Of a stretch of DNA of 64,000 nt, positions 21,821 through 31,893 are shown piece by piece. Within the stretch, counting starts at the first letter, position 1; the number at the start of each line of letters is the position of its first letter. A program made the position numbers and the translations under genes. Location: positions 26,185,513 through 26,249,512 of the forward strand of contig CM057147.1 in the NCBI GenBank assembly GCA_029964075.1, in the 5' to 3' direction. Source of the stretch: Patiria pectinifera. Lineage: Eukaryota; Echinodermata; Asteroidea; Valvatida; Asterinidae. The notes under the pieces were generated by a model. It was not told the origin of the DNA. It ran no database searches and worked only from the letters and a program-made list of their open reading frames with translations.

Positions 21821-23211
21821 TATATGAATAAATAATAATGGTATTTGTCCCGATTTTGTGTATCTGTAACCCTACTCCGTTTCCCCACTGAGCGAGACAG
21901 AGACTTACAGGTCTATGAAACCTCGGCTTCATCTGCAGTTGGCTTCGGGAGATAAATCACCCAGATAATAAATATGTGCTGAGAAAAGACTAGTGCTCCC
22001 TAAATTTGTCAAATGTTATGATTCTAGATTGCAGATAAACTCAAATCTGAAGAATACAACAGCGGTGTTAAATTTAGCACCATGCTATCTGTATTTGACC
22101 ATCTGGTATTTTTTTAGTGTTGTATTTATAACTACCAGATGGTGTTAAACTAACACCAACGGTTTTTTTTTTACAGTAAACACATTTTCTACGCAGATTA
22201 GATAATTAAACGCATTTTCTACGCAATTAAATCTGGAACAGTATTTAAATTTATAATCTCTCAATTAGTAATTCTTGGGTAACACATTGAGGGATCATTT
22301 TATATATTTTCTGGTTTAACTAGAAGGATATCAAGCCCGGCATAACGATACTGGCGCCCTAATATTAGAGTCGCGAGCATAGAAACACCATAGTACTTTA
22401 AATCCAAACAGTTAAGGAAATAAAAAATATTATTAGCAGAAACGAAAGTTGATATAGCAATTTTGTGAAGAAGAGACTTCCCTATGCAGCTCTATACTGC
22501 ATGTGCTTCTTCCGAGTGCTAATTCTTTTTTGTTTTTGGTAAGAATGGATATATCATTTGCAGTTCGCCTACACTTCGTTAAACATTTGACATCTTGCAC
22601 TATGATGTGCCTTTTGGCTTTGCTTCATCTTTACAGTTCGCTGCGTCAGAGTACTGGTTTATGTTTGCAATTCTTGTACTAAAAAAGTCCTAAACAGGAC
22701 GAGTCAAGCTTAGTGAGGGTCCCCTTCGTTCCTTAGATTTAATTTCCATCGCTTACTACCAATTAGCTAGTGTCATGTTTGATTAGCTTTAATACTGAGT
22801 TGAGAATAAACTGGTGTAAACATGAATTTAATTGGATAATATACATTATATATAGCACATTATAGCACATGCATGTTTTATTGCAACTACGGATATAATT
22901 TGAACAGAGCGACAATACGGTAAGTGCAATTGAAGTTGCACGTATCTCAGGGTGTAATTATCAACACTATTTGTCCGCTACCGCTATCTCATGGGCAAGT
23001 GTTCAAAGTCATATTGTAAACGAAATGCTGGGTTTTTTTCTCGGTCAAAATGTTTTATGCGGGACGTAAGCTTTAGGAAGACAAAGATTCTCAGATATTG
23101 ATTCTGTTACTCTGGCTTTTTGTGTACAATCTGTCCTCTGCTGGTCCTCCAAGTTACACCACAGCTTTTGCTATACTAAGTACCAATTGTTCTCTTTATA
23201 CCAGTTGTTAC

Positions 23212-25230
23212 TCAGTCACTGTGTTCAGTGTTGGTTTGAATTTCGTGGAAGATTTGAACAGATGTGTTAGAGGCCACCACCAGATCGCCAGTGCTCGGCA
23301 AAGATGTGATGCTGGCGGGAAACTTGCATTCTGAAATGACGCATCCCAAGATCCCACCTTCGGAACTGAACTTATAAATTCCACCAGACAACCATCCGTG
23401 TATGGCAACGAAGATGTGACCACTGTTGTCGCAACACACGCCGGTGGGGCCCCATATCCCGTGCATGTCGCAGGGTATGGCAGACGAGAACATCTTGCCT
23501 CCGACGTAGTCCGTTGATACCAGCTTCTTCTTCTCCCAGCAGGTGTAGATAAGCCGCTGCTGCTTACTGATGGTCAGATGAGAACCGATCATTGGTGCAG
23601 GGAGGGTCCGAATGAGAGTTCCGTCTGGCTCGTGTAGGGAGATCTCTTCAGCTTTCTCGTAGCCGACTGCTATCAGATTGTTGTCATCCACCGCTAGGCA
23701 GGTCGGTGTACTGTTGAGACCTTCGCCGGGTTTGAACTGGTGGAGAGGTTGATGCTTCCGGTCGAAGATCTTGACTGCAAGCTTGTCGAGAAGGACAAGA
23801 TGGTCATCGTTGTTGACCGCCACACAACTGGGATTGTCTAAACCTTTGATTTGTAATCTTAGGGGTCTTGCGTGTGCTTGGAGTTTGCCACTGCTTGGTG
23901 CGTAAGAGATCAGCATTTTGTGCCCCATGTCCGTGGCGAGTATTTCACCGTTAGAGAATACTGCAACACCAAACACGCGCCGAAATTTGGTCTGTTTCTG
24001 ACTGAATTGGGTTATTCGTATCTTCAGGCCCCATTTTCCGCCGATGTCTTTTTTCCTGAGTGGTCTTGCAGGTGGAGTTTGCTTCGTTGATGCTGCTTCC
24101 AGTCCAGCCGCCGATCCGGACTTCGGTCCAGTCTCAAACACCAATTCACCCACTGCACTCTGACCTTCCTCATCAAACTCCACGAATGACAAACTGCTGG
24201 GCACTCTCCTCGGAAATTTCTCGGTTTGTTCTTTAAGGTTTCGCAAAACTTTCTGCTTGAGATTGACAATTTCAAAGCAACTTGCTTGAGCCATCAATCG
24301 GTTGACTTCATCCAGTTTCCGCTCTGCCTCGCTCATCTCTGTGTTGTTTGTGGCCTGGGCAGTTCCAAATGTCTTGACTCTGTCTTGGTAGATCTTTTCT
24401 AACTCTTGCTTCAGTGTGTGCTCCTCCTGTCTGATCTTGGCAACCTCGTCATCTGCCTTCACGGAGATTTTCTTCCTGACGTCGTCAAAGTTTGCTTCCA
24501 GTTTCTTGTAGGAGACGTCGATTTCTTCCATGACGATGCCAAAATCTGCTTTGTGCCGTTCAGCTATCACGGTGACTTCGGCAACCTCCTGCTTGCATCT
24601 CTCTAAAGCCTCAGGTAGGCTTGTGAGCGAGTGTTCCGGTTTGGTGTGGTCTAGAATGCAGCACGTTGTGCAGACCAACTGCTCACACGAATTGCAGTAA
24701 AAGCTGAGATTCTGGTCACGGTGTTTACCGCATTTTGGAGCCTCTCTCAGCTTGCTCTTGTAGGCAATCTCTCCTGATCGTAGCTGTGCAAGATCGTATA
24801 CTTGGTGAGATGTCAGCATGGCCAATCGCCCGTGTGCACTTTGACATTCTTGACATAGGAAATGGTCGCAGTCCATGCATCTGGACGCTGCGGGATTCCC
24901 CTCGTTACAAGACTGACATTTGATCTCTGAACCTTGACCTTCAAGTAGTTTTTCCTGCATCGTCACTTCTTCCACCAGTGCACTAAGTGTGAAGTTATTA
25001 GGCAAATCACTGACATGTTGCGTCGTAGTTTTACGTCGACACAGGGGGCATTTCAACTTGGAATCGACAGCTTCTTTACTCTGGCTCAACTTTTGAAGGC
25101 ATTCGAGGCAAAAACTGTGCAAACAGTCCAGCACTTTGGGCTGGTTGAAACGGTTGGTGCAGATAGAGCATTCCAGATGATCCACACTTATCTTCTCTAA
25201 CAGTGATTGCGCGGAAAGATCTTGCGCCAT
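23212..25230 (-). CDS. TRIM-L B: RING, two B-boxes, coiled coil, NHL-like propeller
   Basis: A 672-aa protein in one coding exon; ATG 25230 follows the acceptor TTTTGCAG and the conserved leader GTAGGTCAAA. It has the same module order as the copy at 17444: RING C21-C64 intact, both B-box zinc ligand sets intact, coiled coil about 205-370, propeller about 425-660. It keeps the GPKSG linker near 385 that the 17444 copy lacks. Small differences from the copies at 31894 and 40888 include CRRKT for CRRET after the last RING cysteine and GWLSGG in the propeller. A predicted cytosolic E3 ubiquitin ligase of unknown target. Transcribed leftward from a TATA-like box at 26034-26040. Confidence 0.88.
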   Translation of the reverse strand: MAQDLSAQSLLEKISVDHLECSICTNRFNQPKVLDCLHSFCLECLQKLSQSKEAVDSKLKCPLCRRKTTTQHVSDLPNNFTLSALVEEVTMQEKLLEGQGSEIKCQSCNEGNPAASRCMDCDHFLCQECQSAHGRLAMLTSHQVYDLAQLRSGEIAYKSKLREAPKCGKHRDQNLSFYCNSCEQLVCTTCCILDHTKPEHSLTSLPEALERCKQEVAEVTVIAERHKADFGIVMEEIDVSYKKLEANFDDVRKKISVKADDEVAKIRQEEHTLKQELEKIYQDRVKTFGTAQATNNTEMSEAERKLDEVNRLMAQASCFEIVNLKQKVLRNLKEQTEKFPRRVPSSLSFVEFDEEGQSAVGELVFETGPKSGSAAGLEAASTKQTPPARPLRKKDIGGKWGLKIRITQFSQKQTKFRRVFGVAVFSNGEILATDMGHKMLISYAPSSGKLQAHARPLRLQIKGLDNPSCVAVNNDDHLVLLDKLAVKIFDRKHQPLHQFKPGEGLNSTPTCLAVDDNNLIAVGYEKAEEISLHEPDGTLIRTLPAPMIGSHLTISKQQRLIYTCWEKKKLVSTDYVGGKMFSSAIPCDMHGIWGPTGVCCDNSGHIFVAIHGWLSGGIYKFSSEGGILGCVISECKFPASITSLPSTGDLVVASNTSVQIFHEIQTNTEHSD

Positions 25231-25853
25231 TTTGACCTACCTGCAAAACAGGCGTATACAAAACGGAAATGTATTAGTTTTATCAAGCCTTCATTCTTTC
25301 TCCGAATCACAATGCAAAACCTGTCTGCAATGACTGAGTTAACTTGTTACATTAAGCTGGACGTGTTGAATATCGAACAGAACATTACTTTGAACCAAGA
25401 ATTAAAGGATTAGTTTCATTTCGTAGACGAACAAAACTTTTACATTACAGTTTCGTCCGATTACAAAGTCAAGATGATTTTCGCGAAGCTCGTCCTATGG
25501 ATAAGTCTTGGTTTCGATTTTTAGCAAATATCCACTCTGAAAAGAACTGTTTTGCAATGCATGCTATCCAACAAGTGTGAGAGCCTGTTTTAATCGAGTA
25601 AAAAAAAACACTATTTGAGAATAATTTCCCGAGAGTTTTGGCAATTGATCTTAAACATCGTTATCAACATTTGCCAAATACATTTATGTCGTGGGCCTAT
25701 AGTAGTTTAATGTTTTACCGGGTTTCAGAAGCCCAAAATCGCCATAGATTAGTGCTTTGTCAAAATAAAACAAACGCAATTAATTAAAAATCTGTGAGAA
25801 GAAAACAGTCAAGTTTTTTTTTTAAGAGCACGCGGTATGCCACTTTAACTTAC

Positions 25854-26040
25854 GTGTACTTGCTATGAGTTGCAGATTCTTTTACATCGGCGAGATATGT
25901 GATAAAAGTCGTCTCAATGAAATACCGTGGCAAACATCCGTAGCATGGCACATCACCAGATAATGGTACTAGGATGGCACATCACAGGACAATGGTTCAC
26001 GTCACTCTGTTGAAGTTTGGTTGTTACTGATAGTTATATA
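25854..26040 (-). promoter_or_regulatory. TRIM-L B promoter and leader exon
   Basis: TATATAA on the minus strand (26034-26040) lies about 190 bp upstream of a donor (CAC|GTAAGTTAAAG, exon end 25854). The leader would splice to the coding exon just upstream of ATG 25230. The arrangement is the same in D and F. Confidence 0.5.
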
Positions 26041-26203
26041 CCAATTTACGAAGATCTCGCGTTTACAGTGTAAATACAAATGGACTTCCAACGGGGAAGT
26101 GATGTATTTTAATTCACCAGGAAGTGCTTATATAGCTACATAAATATGACCTTTACTATTACTTCTCGGGTACATGTACGTACTTGAAAAAATAGTATTG
26201 ATA

Positions 26204-26969
26204 TCCTCATAGACTACTGATGACAGAATTATTTAACATGTTCAAACTTTCCTCAAATTAACAAAAGGACAAAAACGTGGGCCGGTTCAAATAGCTTCAT
26301 AACAATATATAAAATCAAGATTCTCAGAAATTGTGATCTGAAGGAGGGGTATGTGGTTTTCCGACGATCGTGCGCGTCACCGTATGTGGCAATGCGGGAT
26401 TACGACTTAAATACCTTTATGGCCTAGGGCAGTTTTATTTTGAAAAAAATAATTTGGTGATAAGAAATGCGCGCTCGCAGGATGAGCCGTCATCGAAAGA
26501 TGAGGGGCCCAGCGGCGGCGGAACAGTTTTCAAACTGGGGGGGGGGGCATCAACAAAAAGGGGCACTTTTTGAAATGTCGACACGTTTTTTTCACCGGAC
26601 ACTTGGCTTCCGTAAAATCAAATAGTGTGTGTGTGTGTGTGTGGAGGGGTCTGGTAACATCTTCCAAAATAGGGAGCGTTTTTCAAAACCAAAACCGGCC
26701 ATTTTCAGGGCACCTTTAAGATCCATTTTTAAAAATACTGACCACTTGTTTCCGGTACCAAGTTATAAAATAGACGACCGCCCAAAGCTAGTTCACACGG
26801 TAAGGCGCAAGTCAAGTAATACGAAAACACCACACTGCAAAAACACTAATTACGTGACTGCTGTGTTTCCTGGAGCTTTGACGTACGGCAAAGTGCTACA
26901 TGTATTTATGTTAGTCCTCATAGACTACTGATGACAAAATTATTTAACATGTTCAAACTTTCCTCTGAT
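26204..26969. repeat. Pair of about 50-bp direct repeats around a low-complexity insert
   Basis: TCCTCATAGACTACTGATGA through TTCAAACTTTCCTC occurs at about 26204-26257 and again at about 26917-26970, with one or two mismatches. The intervening 660 bp has poly-G and GT runs and CAGNGGCGG-type MITE sequence. The same pair occurs in unit 2 (about 34927 and 35896) and unit 3 (about 43916 and 44838), so it predates the triplication. Confidence 0.6.
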
Positions 26970-27013
26970 ATAAATCAGATCATATTGATGAGTTAAATGT
27001 CCTTCACTATATA

Positions 27014-27652
27014 CAGGGTGGTTCAAAAAAAGGACACCCACATTTGACAGCAAATTTCACCTATTTTTTAAAATTATTTTTAACTGTCGATTAGTAGCTA
27101 TTAAAGTACTGGTCTTTAAAGCAAATGTGACGAAAAAAATCGTTGCATTTGCACTTTTTTTCGTAGAGCTTTGCTAATTTGGACATTTCATGTGCGAAAT
27201 CTATTTGTCCACGGAGGTATACATTCCCTTCGCTTGACTGAGCTCAGCTATCGGAGCTTTATTTGAAAGGTCATGACATTTGATTATGTTATGCAACAAT
27301 GAACTTCAGCCGACAGCTTATTGAGTAGATGATCTTAACACTGACATGAATAATTCGGCACCTTCAATAAAAGTTACCATGGCAAAATATATTTTGGTGC
27401 GAAGCTTTTTTAATTTTTATAAACTACCAAAACGTCCAATTTATATAGAATAACCCGTGGGCAAGACTGATTTTGGTGACTTGCATTCGAATTAGCATAA
27501 AATCACCACCTTTGGGACTTTTACTAAGCTTTTTCACCATGCATGGTTAAAGGTCTATACTTTACTACTATGTGAAAAAAAATATTTAAAATAAGTTCAT
27601 TAAGTAGGGTAAAATTGCTGTCAAAACGGGTGTCCTTTTTTTTACCACCCTG
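27014..27652. mobile_element. TA-type MITE, CAGGGTGGTTC family (unit 1)
   Basis: It starts CAGGGTGGTTCAAAAAAAGG and ends with CCTTTTTTTTTACCACCCTG, flanked by TA on both sides. About 639 bp, without coding sequence. The termini resemble the CAGGGTG MITEs at the dehydrogenase gene, but the interior is different. Confidence 0.7.
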
Positions 27653-29101
27653 TATATATCATTGTATTTATAGATCTGCACTTTTGTCATATCATCTCAA
27701 AGATATACTGTCTGTGCTTTTCAGCAAACTCGATTTTATTTCTCTCTACGAATTTCAATTTATTTTATTAATGAATTATAATTTCAAATTGTAACAAAAA
27801 GAAATTTGGGACTCTGCAATCTTCTGAAACAAAGAAAAAGTTTTTTTCGGTTGGCTTTTGCGCACAAACAGATCCTCAGCTTGCGGGTAGAATGTAGGTC
27901 CGTCGCCGCGGGAGGGGGGCTGGGTCCCCCCCCCCCTTACGTACCATTGGTCCTTACATATCGGCAAACTCCATACATGTGTATTTATGTATTTTGTAAT
28001 ATAGTGTGCCCCCTAGCTGTTCCTACATGCCCCGCCCCCCTTATTCGGAGCTGGCGACGGGGCTGCATGGTCTCCGATCCCATCATTACCGATTCTGGAA
28101 GGGGGTATGTAGGGAACCATTCTATCCGAAACACTGAATCGTCGGGTAAAAAAAATATTGCGGATTTCACACAGTAGTTATTCCATATAGTGGATGGAAT
28201 TATAGCAGTTGAAAAAATGTATAAACATGTATTTGTGTATGTGAATCTAAAAACAAAAAGCACACATAACACTCTGTACAAGAACAATACAAAAAGTCGC
28301 GATAATTGCCACGTTAATTGGCAGTAGAGGAATAACCAGCTTTTTCCTATAGCGAGCATCCGCGTCTCACAGCATTTAGACCATTTTAAATGTGATCCAC
28401 ATTGTAGCACAATTTAACCGGAGACACCCTGGTTTAAAACTGTTTTATTTCTCTCCTGGTAAAGAGCCCTGCTTATCAACACAGGCACATCGATCCAATA
28501 GCTCGGTTATAACGTTTATTATATACACCAGAATATAATTACACAGGGCAATAAACCCATAATAATCCCTCTTCTTTTTATTGATGACCATAATTAACTG
28601 CATATTTTCCATATTGATGTTAATATTTTCCGACAAAACCTTACTATACTTTGCGATTTTTACAATATAGTTAAGAAGACACATTCATGCATTGATCAAC
28701 TAGAATGACTACATAATAATACATTACATTAAATTGCTCAGCCTCCGTAATAAGTGGGCTTTTGTTCTTGCCGACAGTCCGCAATATTGAAGCCCCCTAG
28801 GACGAGTCATAAAACAGCGGGTTTAAGATTGAAGTTGGACACAAACTAAACTAGTCTTGATCCAAGACAAGATTTTGTTCCTCTGCAGCTCGGGCCACGT
28901 CAAGTGGAGCCCTCTATACCGTCGCAACGGCTTGCGGCCGAAGGACTGGCTGCAGTGTGCTTAGTCGTAAAAACAAGTGTGCTGGTAAAATCAACGTGAC
29001 TCCGCTTCATAAGTACATCTGCCGTTTTGTGACTTTATAACTGATGTTCAGCTGTTTCTACTTGTCAATTTTCAGTTTAAGTCATGCAGCTTCTTGGCTA
29101 T
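27653..29101. other. Spacer 3' of TRIM-S C
   Basis: The 3' flank of TRIM-S C with AT-rich sequence and C-runs near 27925. Its short frames recur in the other units because the DNA is duplicated, not because they code. AATAAA-type signals occur on the minus strand (near 28444), but none can be singled out as the polyadenylation site. Confidence 0.4.
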
Positions 29102-30358
29102 TTACACAGGGTGGTAGATTTTGACGGACTCCATCGCAGCCACTACCAAATCGCCGTCTGGTGTGAGCGTGATACCTCGCGGTGAGCCGCATCCCTTGAT
29201 CACGCACCCAATGTGCTCGCCATCAGCACTGAATCGGTGAATCTCGCCACCCCATGATGGTGACCATGCATAACTCAGGGCAACATAAATGCCACCGTCT
29301 GTGTCACAGCACACCCCTTCATGACCCAAGGATGTAGGAATACATCTGGGCATATCTACCGCGAATATCTCATCGCCGTTGGTATCTATCGACCGTAACT
29401 TTCTTTGCATCCGATTGGTGTAGATCCAGCGTTGCTTGTAGCTGGTCATGTGTTCACCGACCTTTTGGTTGGACAGTGTGTCGATTAAGGATCCATTTCG
29501 AGTGTAAAGTGATATATTTTGACGGATCTTCCTTCCAATCGCTATCTGATTGTCTTCATTCACAGCCAGGCATGTTGGTGGGGCGTCTTTCTCCAAGTTG
29601 AGGTTGAATTTACGTTGGAGCTCACTGTAACTCCTATTGAAGAACTTGACTTCAGACTTATAATCCGAATGATTAAGAACAATCAGTTCATTATCCTTGT
29701 TCACCGCCAGCAGTCTTGGCGTCGCTGCGATCTCGTGCTGATGAGAGATGCTCCCGTAGTATTTTAGTTTTCTTGTGGTTATTATATGTATCAGTTCACT
29801 CTTTCCATATTGCAACGCAGCGATCTCGTTGTCAGAGAAAGCAGCAACATAAAATATTTTATTGAAGTTTTTTATTTCATGCTGTTCAGGAATACAACTT
29901 CCTATTTCTTTATGCAACCACCACTCCTCTTTCGGGCATTCGACCTCTGCTGATGGTGATGATTCAACCTCAGCTGAGGGTGATGATTCGATCTCTGGTG
30001 ATAATGCCACCGGTGGTGATGGTGGTGGTGACGGTGAGGGTGACCCTTGACCTTCCAGTAGCTCTTCCTGCTTTGCGACCTCCTCCACCAGGGATCTCAA
30101 TCTAAAGTTGCTGGGCAACTCTTCCACGTTATTACCCTTCAGTTTTGTGTCCCGCCTGCACACGGGACACTTAAGCCTGGAACTGTACGGATTCACTCTC
30201 TCCTTGAGCTCAACGAGGCATTCCAGGCAGAAACTGTGAAGACACTCCAGCATTTTGGGTTCAGTGAATCGAGTGGAGCAGATGCTGCATTCCAGGTGCC
30301 CTTCGCTGATCTTAGCTAACACTGACTTGGCCGTCATCGCAGACAGATTCGACGCCAT
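29102..30358 (-). CDS. TRIM-S C: RING joined directly to NHL-like propeller
   Basis: A 418-aa single-exon protein from ATG 30358. RING C3HC4: C24, C27, C39, H41, C44, C47, C64, C67. The N-terminal 105 residues match the TRIM-L proteins as far as LLEGQGS. Then come a Pro/Ser linker (SPSPSPPPSPP), a tandem ESSPSAEV repeat and the propeller (about 165-418), ending GDLVVAAMESVKIYHPV. There are no B-boxes and no coiled coil, so it should not dimerise like a normal TRIM. A likely E3 ligase or a regulator of the L proteins (inference). Relative to E and G it has GHEGVCCDTDGG for GPEGVCCDKDGD and HIITT for SIRTT. Confidence 0.85.
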   Translation of the reverse strand: MASNLSAMTAKSVLAKISEGHLECSICSTRFTEPKMLECLHSFCLECLVELKERVNPYSSRLKCPVCRRDTKLKGNNVEELPSNFRLRSLVEEVAKQEELLEGQGSPSPSPPPSPPVALSPEIESSPSAEVESSPSAEVECPKEEWWLHKEIGSCIPEQHEIKNFNKIFYVAAFSDNEIAALQYGKSELIHIITTRKLKYYGSISHQHEIAATPRLLAVNKDNELIVLNHSDYKSEVKFFNRSYSELQRKFNLNLEKDAPPTCLAVNEDNQIAIGRKIRQNISLYTRNGSLIDTLSNQKVGEHMTSYKQRWIYTNRMQRKLRSIDTNGDEIFAVDMPRCIPTSLGHEGVCCDTDGGIYVALSYAWSPSWGGEIHRFSADGEHIGCVIKGCGSPRGITLTPDGDLVVAAMESVKIYHPV

Positions 30359-30384
30359 AATGTTCCAGCCCTCGCAGACTCGGA

Positions 30385-31261
30385 CCTTTGAAAATTAAAG
30401 AAATTAAAGCTACAAACACAAGCTGTAAACTTCGCCTGTTTGAAAAGACTCTGTGACTTGCCCCTTTAATGTGACGTCACATGACATCTGATGACGACAT
30501 GCCATGACGCCTCTTGAATTTTCAAGACATCCAGGCACAGGTTAACATGAAGTTACAACCAAATCATACATCCCTTAGACAGCCTTAGAAAAATGTCAAT
30601 TTAATGTGACGTCACATGACTTGGGATGACGTCATCATAAGGTCACTTCAATTTTCATCTATAACACGTTTCTGTCCATGTCCATGCCCACTACCTTCCC
30701 CGTTTCAACCAAATCGGGCTTGTGCTTCAAAAGATATAAGGCTTTGAAAAATGCACGTTTAATGATTTACTTAATTGACACCTGGTGACATCATAATGAC
30801 GAAATCTCGGATACCATCAGCGGATACCAGTTGATGGGCCATGTTTCTACCAAGTATCAAGTCTTAAGTGAATCCGATTAATGAAAGTGCCAAAGTATAC
30901 TGGTTTAAGACAAACACGTACAAATCCTATATGGACAAAATGCACCTTTAATGTGACGAAGTGGTGGTCTAAGTAGGTACCAAGTCTGAAGTCAAGCCGA
31001 TTTACGAAAGTGCCAAAGTGTATGGGTAGAAGAAAAACGTGTGTAATACCTATGGAGATTGGAGAGAGGTCTGGGAAAAAAAGGGGGGAACTTCAACGAA
31101 AACAAGAGCGGTTTCGACATTGAAGTTGCCGAAACCACTAATATTCTTTCTTCAATTAACGCTAAAGCTATCTACCCAAACACCCAAACAATATTCTCCA
31201 AACTCTTCCTTTTTGGGGATCAACACGCATTCATTAATAACGAGGAGAATGTCACACTTAC
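30385..31261 (-). promoter_or_regulatory. 5'-UTR intron of TRIM-S C with CRE-like palindromes
   Basis: Donor CTGTAG|GTAAGTGTG (exon end 31262) and acceptor TTTTCAAAG (exon start 30385) bound an intron of about 876 bp. It is built of degenerate repeats that restart with TTTAATGTGACG (about 30466, 30600, 30947). These include perfect TGACGTCA palindromes at 30472-30479, 30607-30614 and 30627-30634, the consensus of CREB/ATF sites. Confidence 0.55.
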
Positions 31262-31394
31262 CTACAGATAAATTTCCAGTACGTCTGTTCATGTTGCACA
31301 TGCGTCTAAGAAATGACTATGACTCAACAACAGACATTTCTCACACCAGGAAACTCACACGTGCTGTTGCAGCATGTCGGTAAATTCCCATTTC

Positions 31395-31402
31395 TATTTA
31401 TA
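31395..31402 (-). promoter_or_regulatory. TATA box of TRIM-S C
   Basis: TATAAATA on the minus strand, about 135 bp upstream of the leader-exon donor. The box and about 100 bp downstream of it are conserved before all four TRIM-S genes (also 40389, 49281, 61098). Confidence 0.6.
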
Positions 31403-31893
31403 GCAGGTGACACCAGAGGGGGAAGTCATGCAGGATAAAGTCATTGTATGTTCAGTAGAGCATGCAAGTTCACCCTGAAAGTTTACCATGAAAGTTCAGT
31501 AGAGCCTTAAATTTAGTGGGGCACCATTTGCAGACGATGTGTGCTAATTTTGTAATTGTGTGTCTGGAAGCCAGGCTGATGGGAGCGATGGTCGTGTATC
31601 TGGAACCTGTAAACGCTTTTTTAATTAGCGCAATGTGAAAGGGAGCAGGCTAATGACCAACCTGGCAGCCCATGCACGATGTCGATGTATGGTCTGACGT
31701 TACCGTTTTCTCTGATTTTTGTCTGATTTTTAAACGGAATGCTGGCCTTTTCTCTCTCTGTCAAAAATGTTTTATGCGACAAAGATTCTCCTATTTTGAT
31801 TCTGTTGCTTTGGCATGTATTCTTTGTCCTTCGCTGGTCCTCAAAGTGACACCACAGCTTTCACAAAGTTGTTCTCTACAAACCAGTTGTTAC

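Larger units (their letters stand above)
20173..23016. other. Spacer between TRIM-L A and the tandem units
   Basis: No TRIM-S gene or other gene is seen here, unlike the spacers of the following units. It holds a TGTTCCGACACC inverted repeat with a telomere-like tract (21000-21125), a pogo-like MITE (21649-21820), and from about 21970 a diverged copy of the 3' flank of TRIM-L A. Confidence 0.6.
23017..31730. repeat. Tandem unit 1 (TRIM-L B + TRIM-S C)
   Basis: First of three head-to-tail copies of about 9 kb. It starts at TAAACGAAATGCTGG, where TRIM-L A has the same sequence in its own flank (17273), and ends in TTTTTGTCTGATTTT. It carries TRIM-L B, a 4-kb spacer with a MITE, TRIM-S C and a spacer with the C promoter. 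It is visibly more diverged from units 2 and 3 than those are from each other. Confidence 0.85.

Noticed and set aside
30001-30060. GGTGATGGTGGTGGTGA run as an independent microsatellite
   Set aside because: It is the coding sequence of the Pro/Ser linker of TRIM-S read on the other strand.
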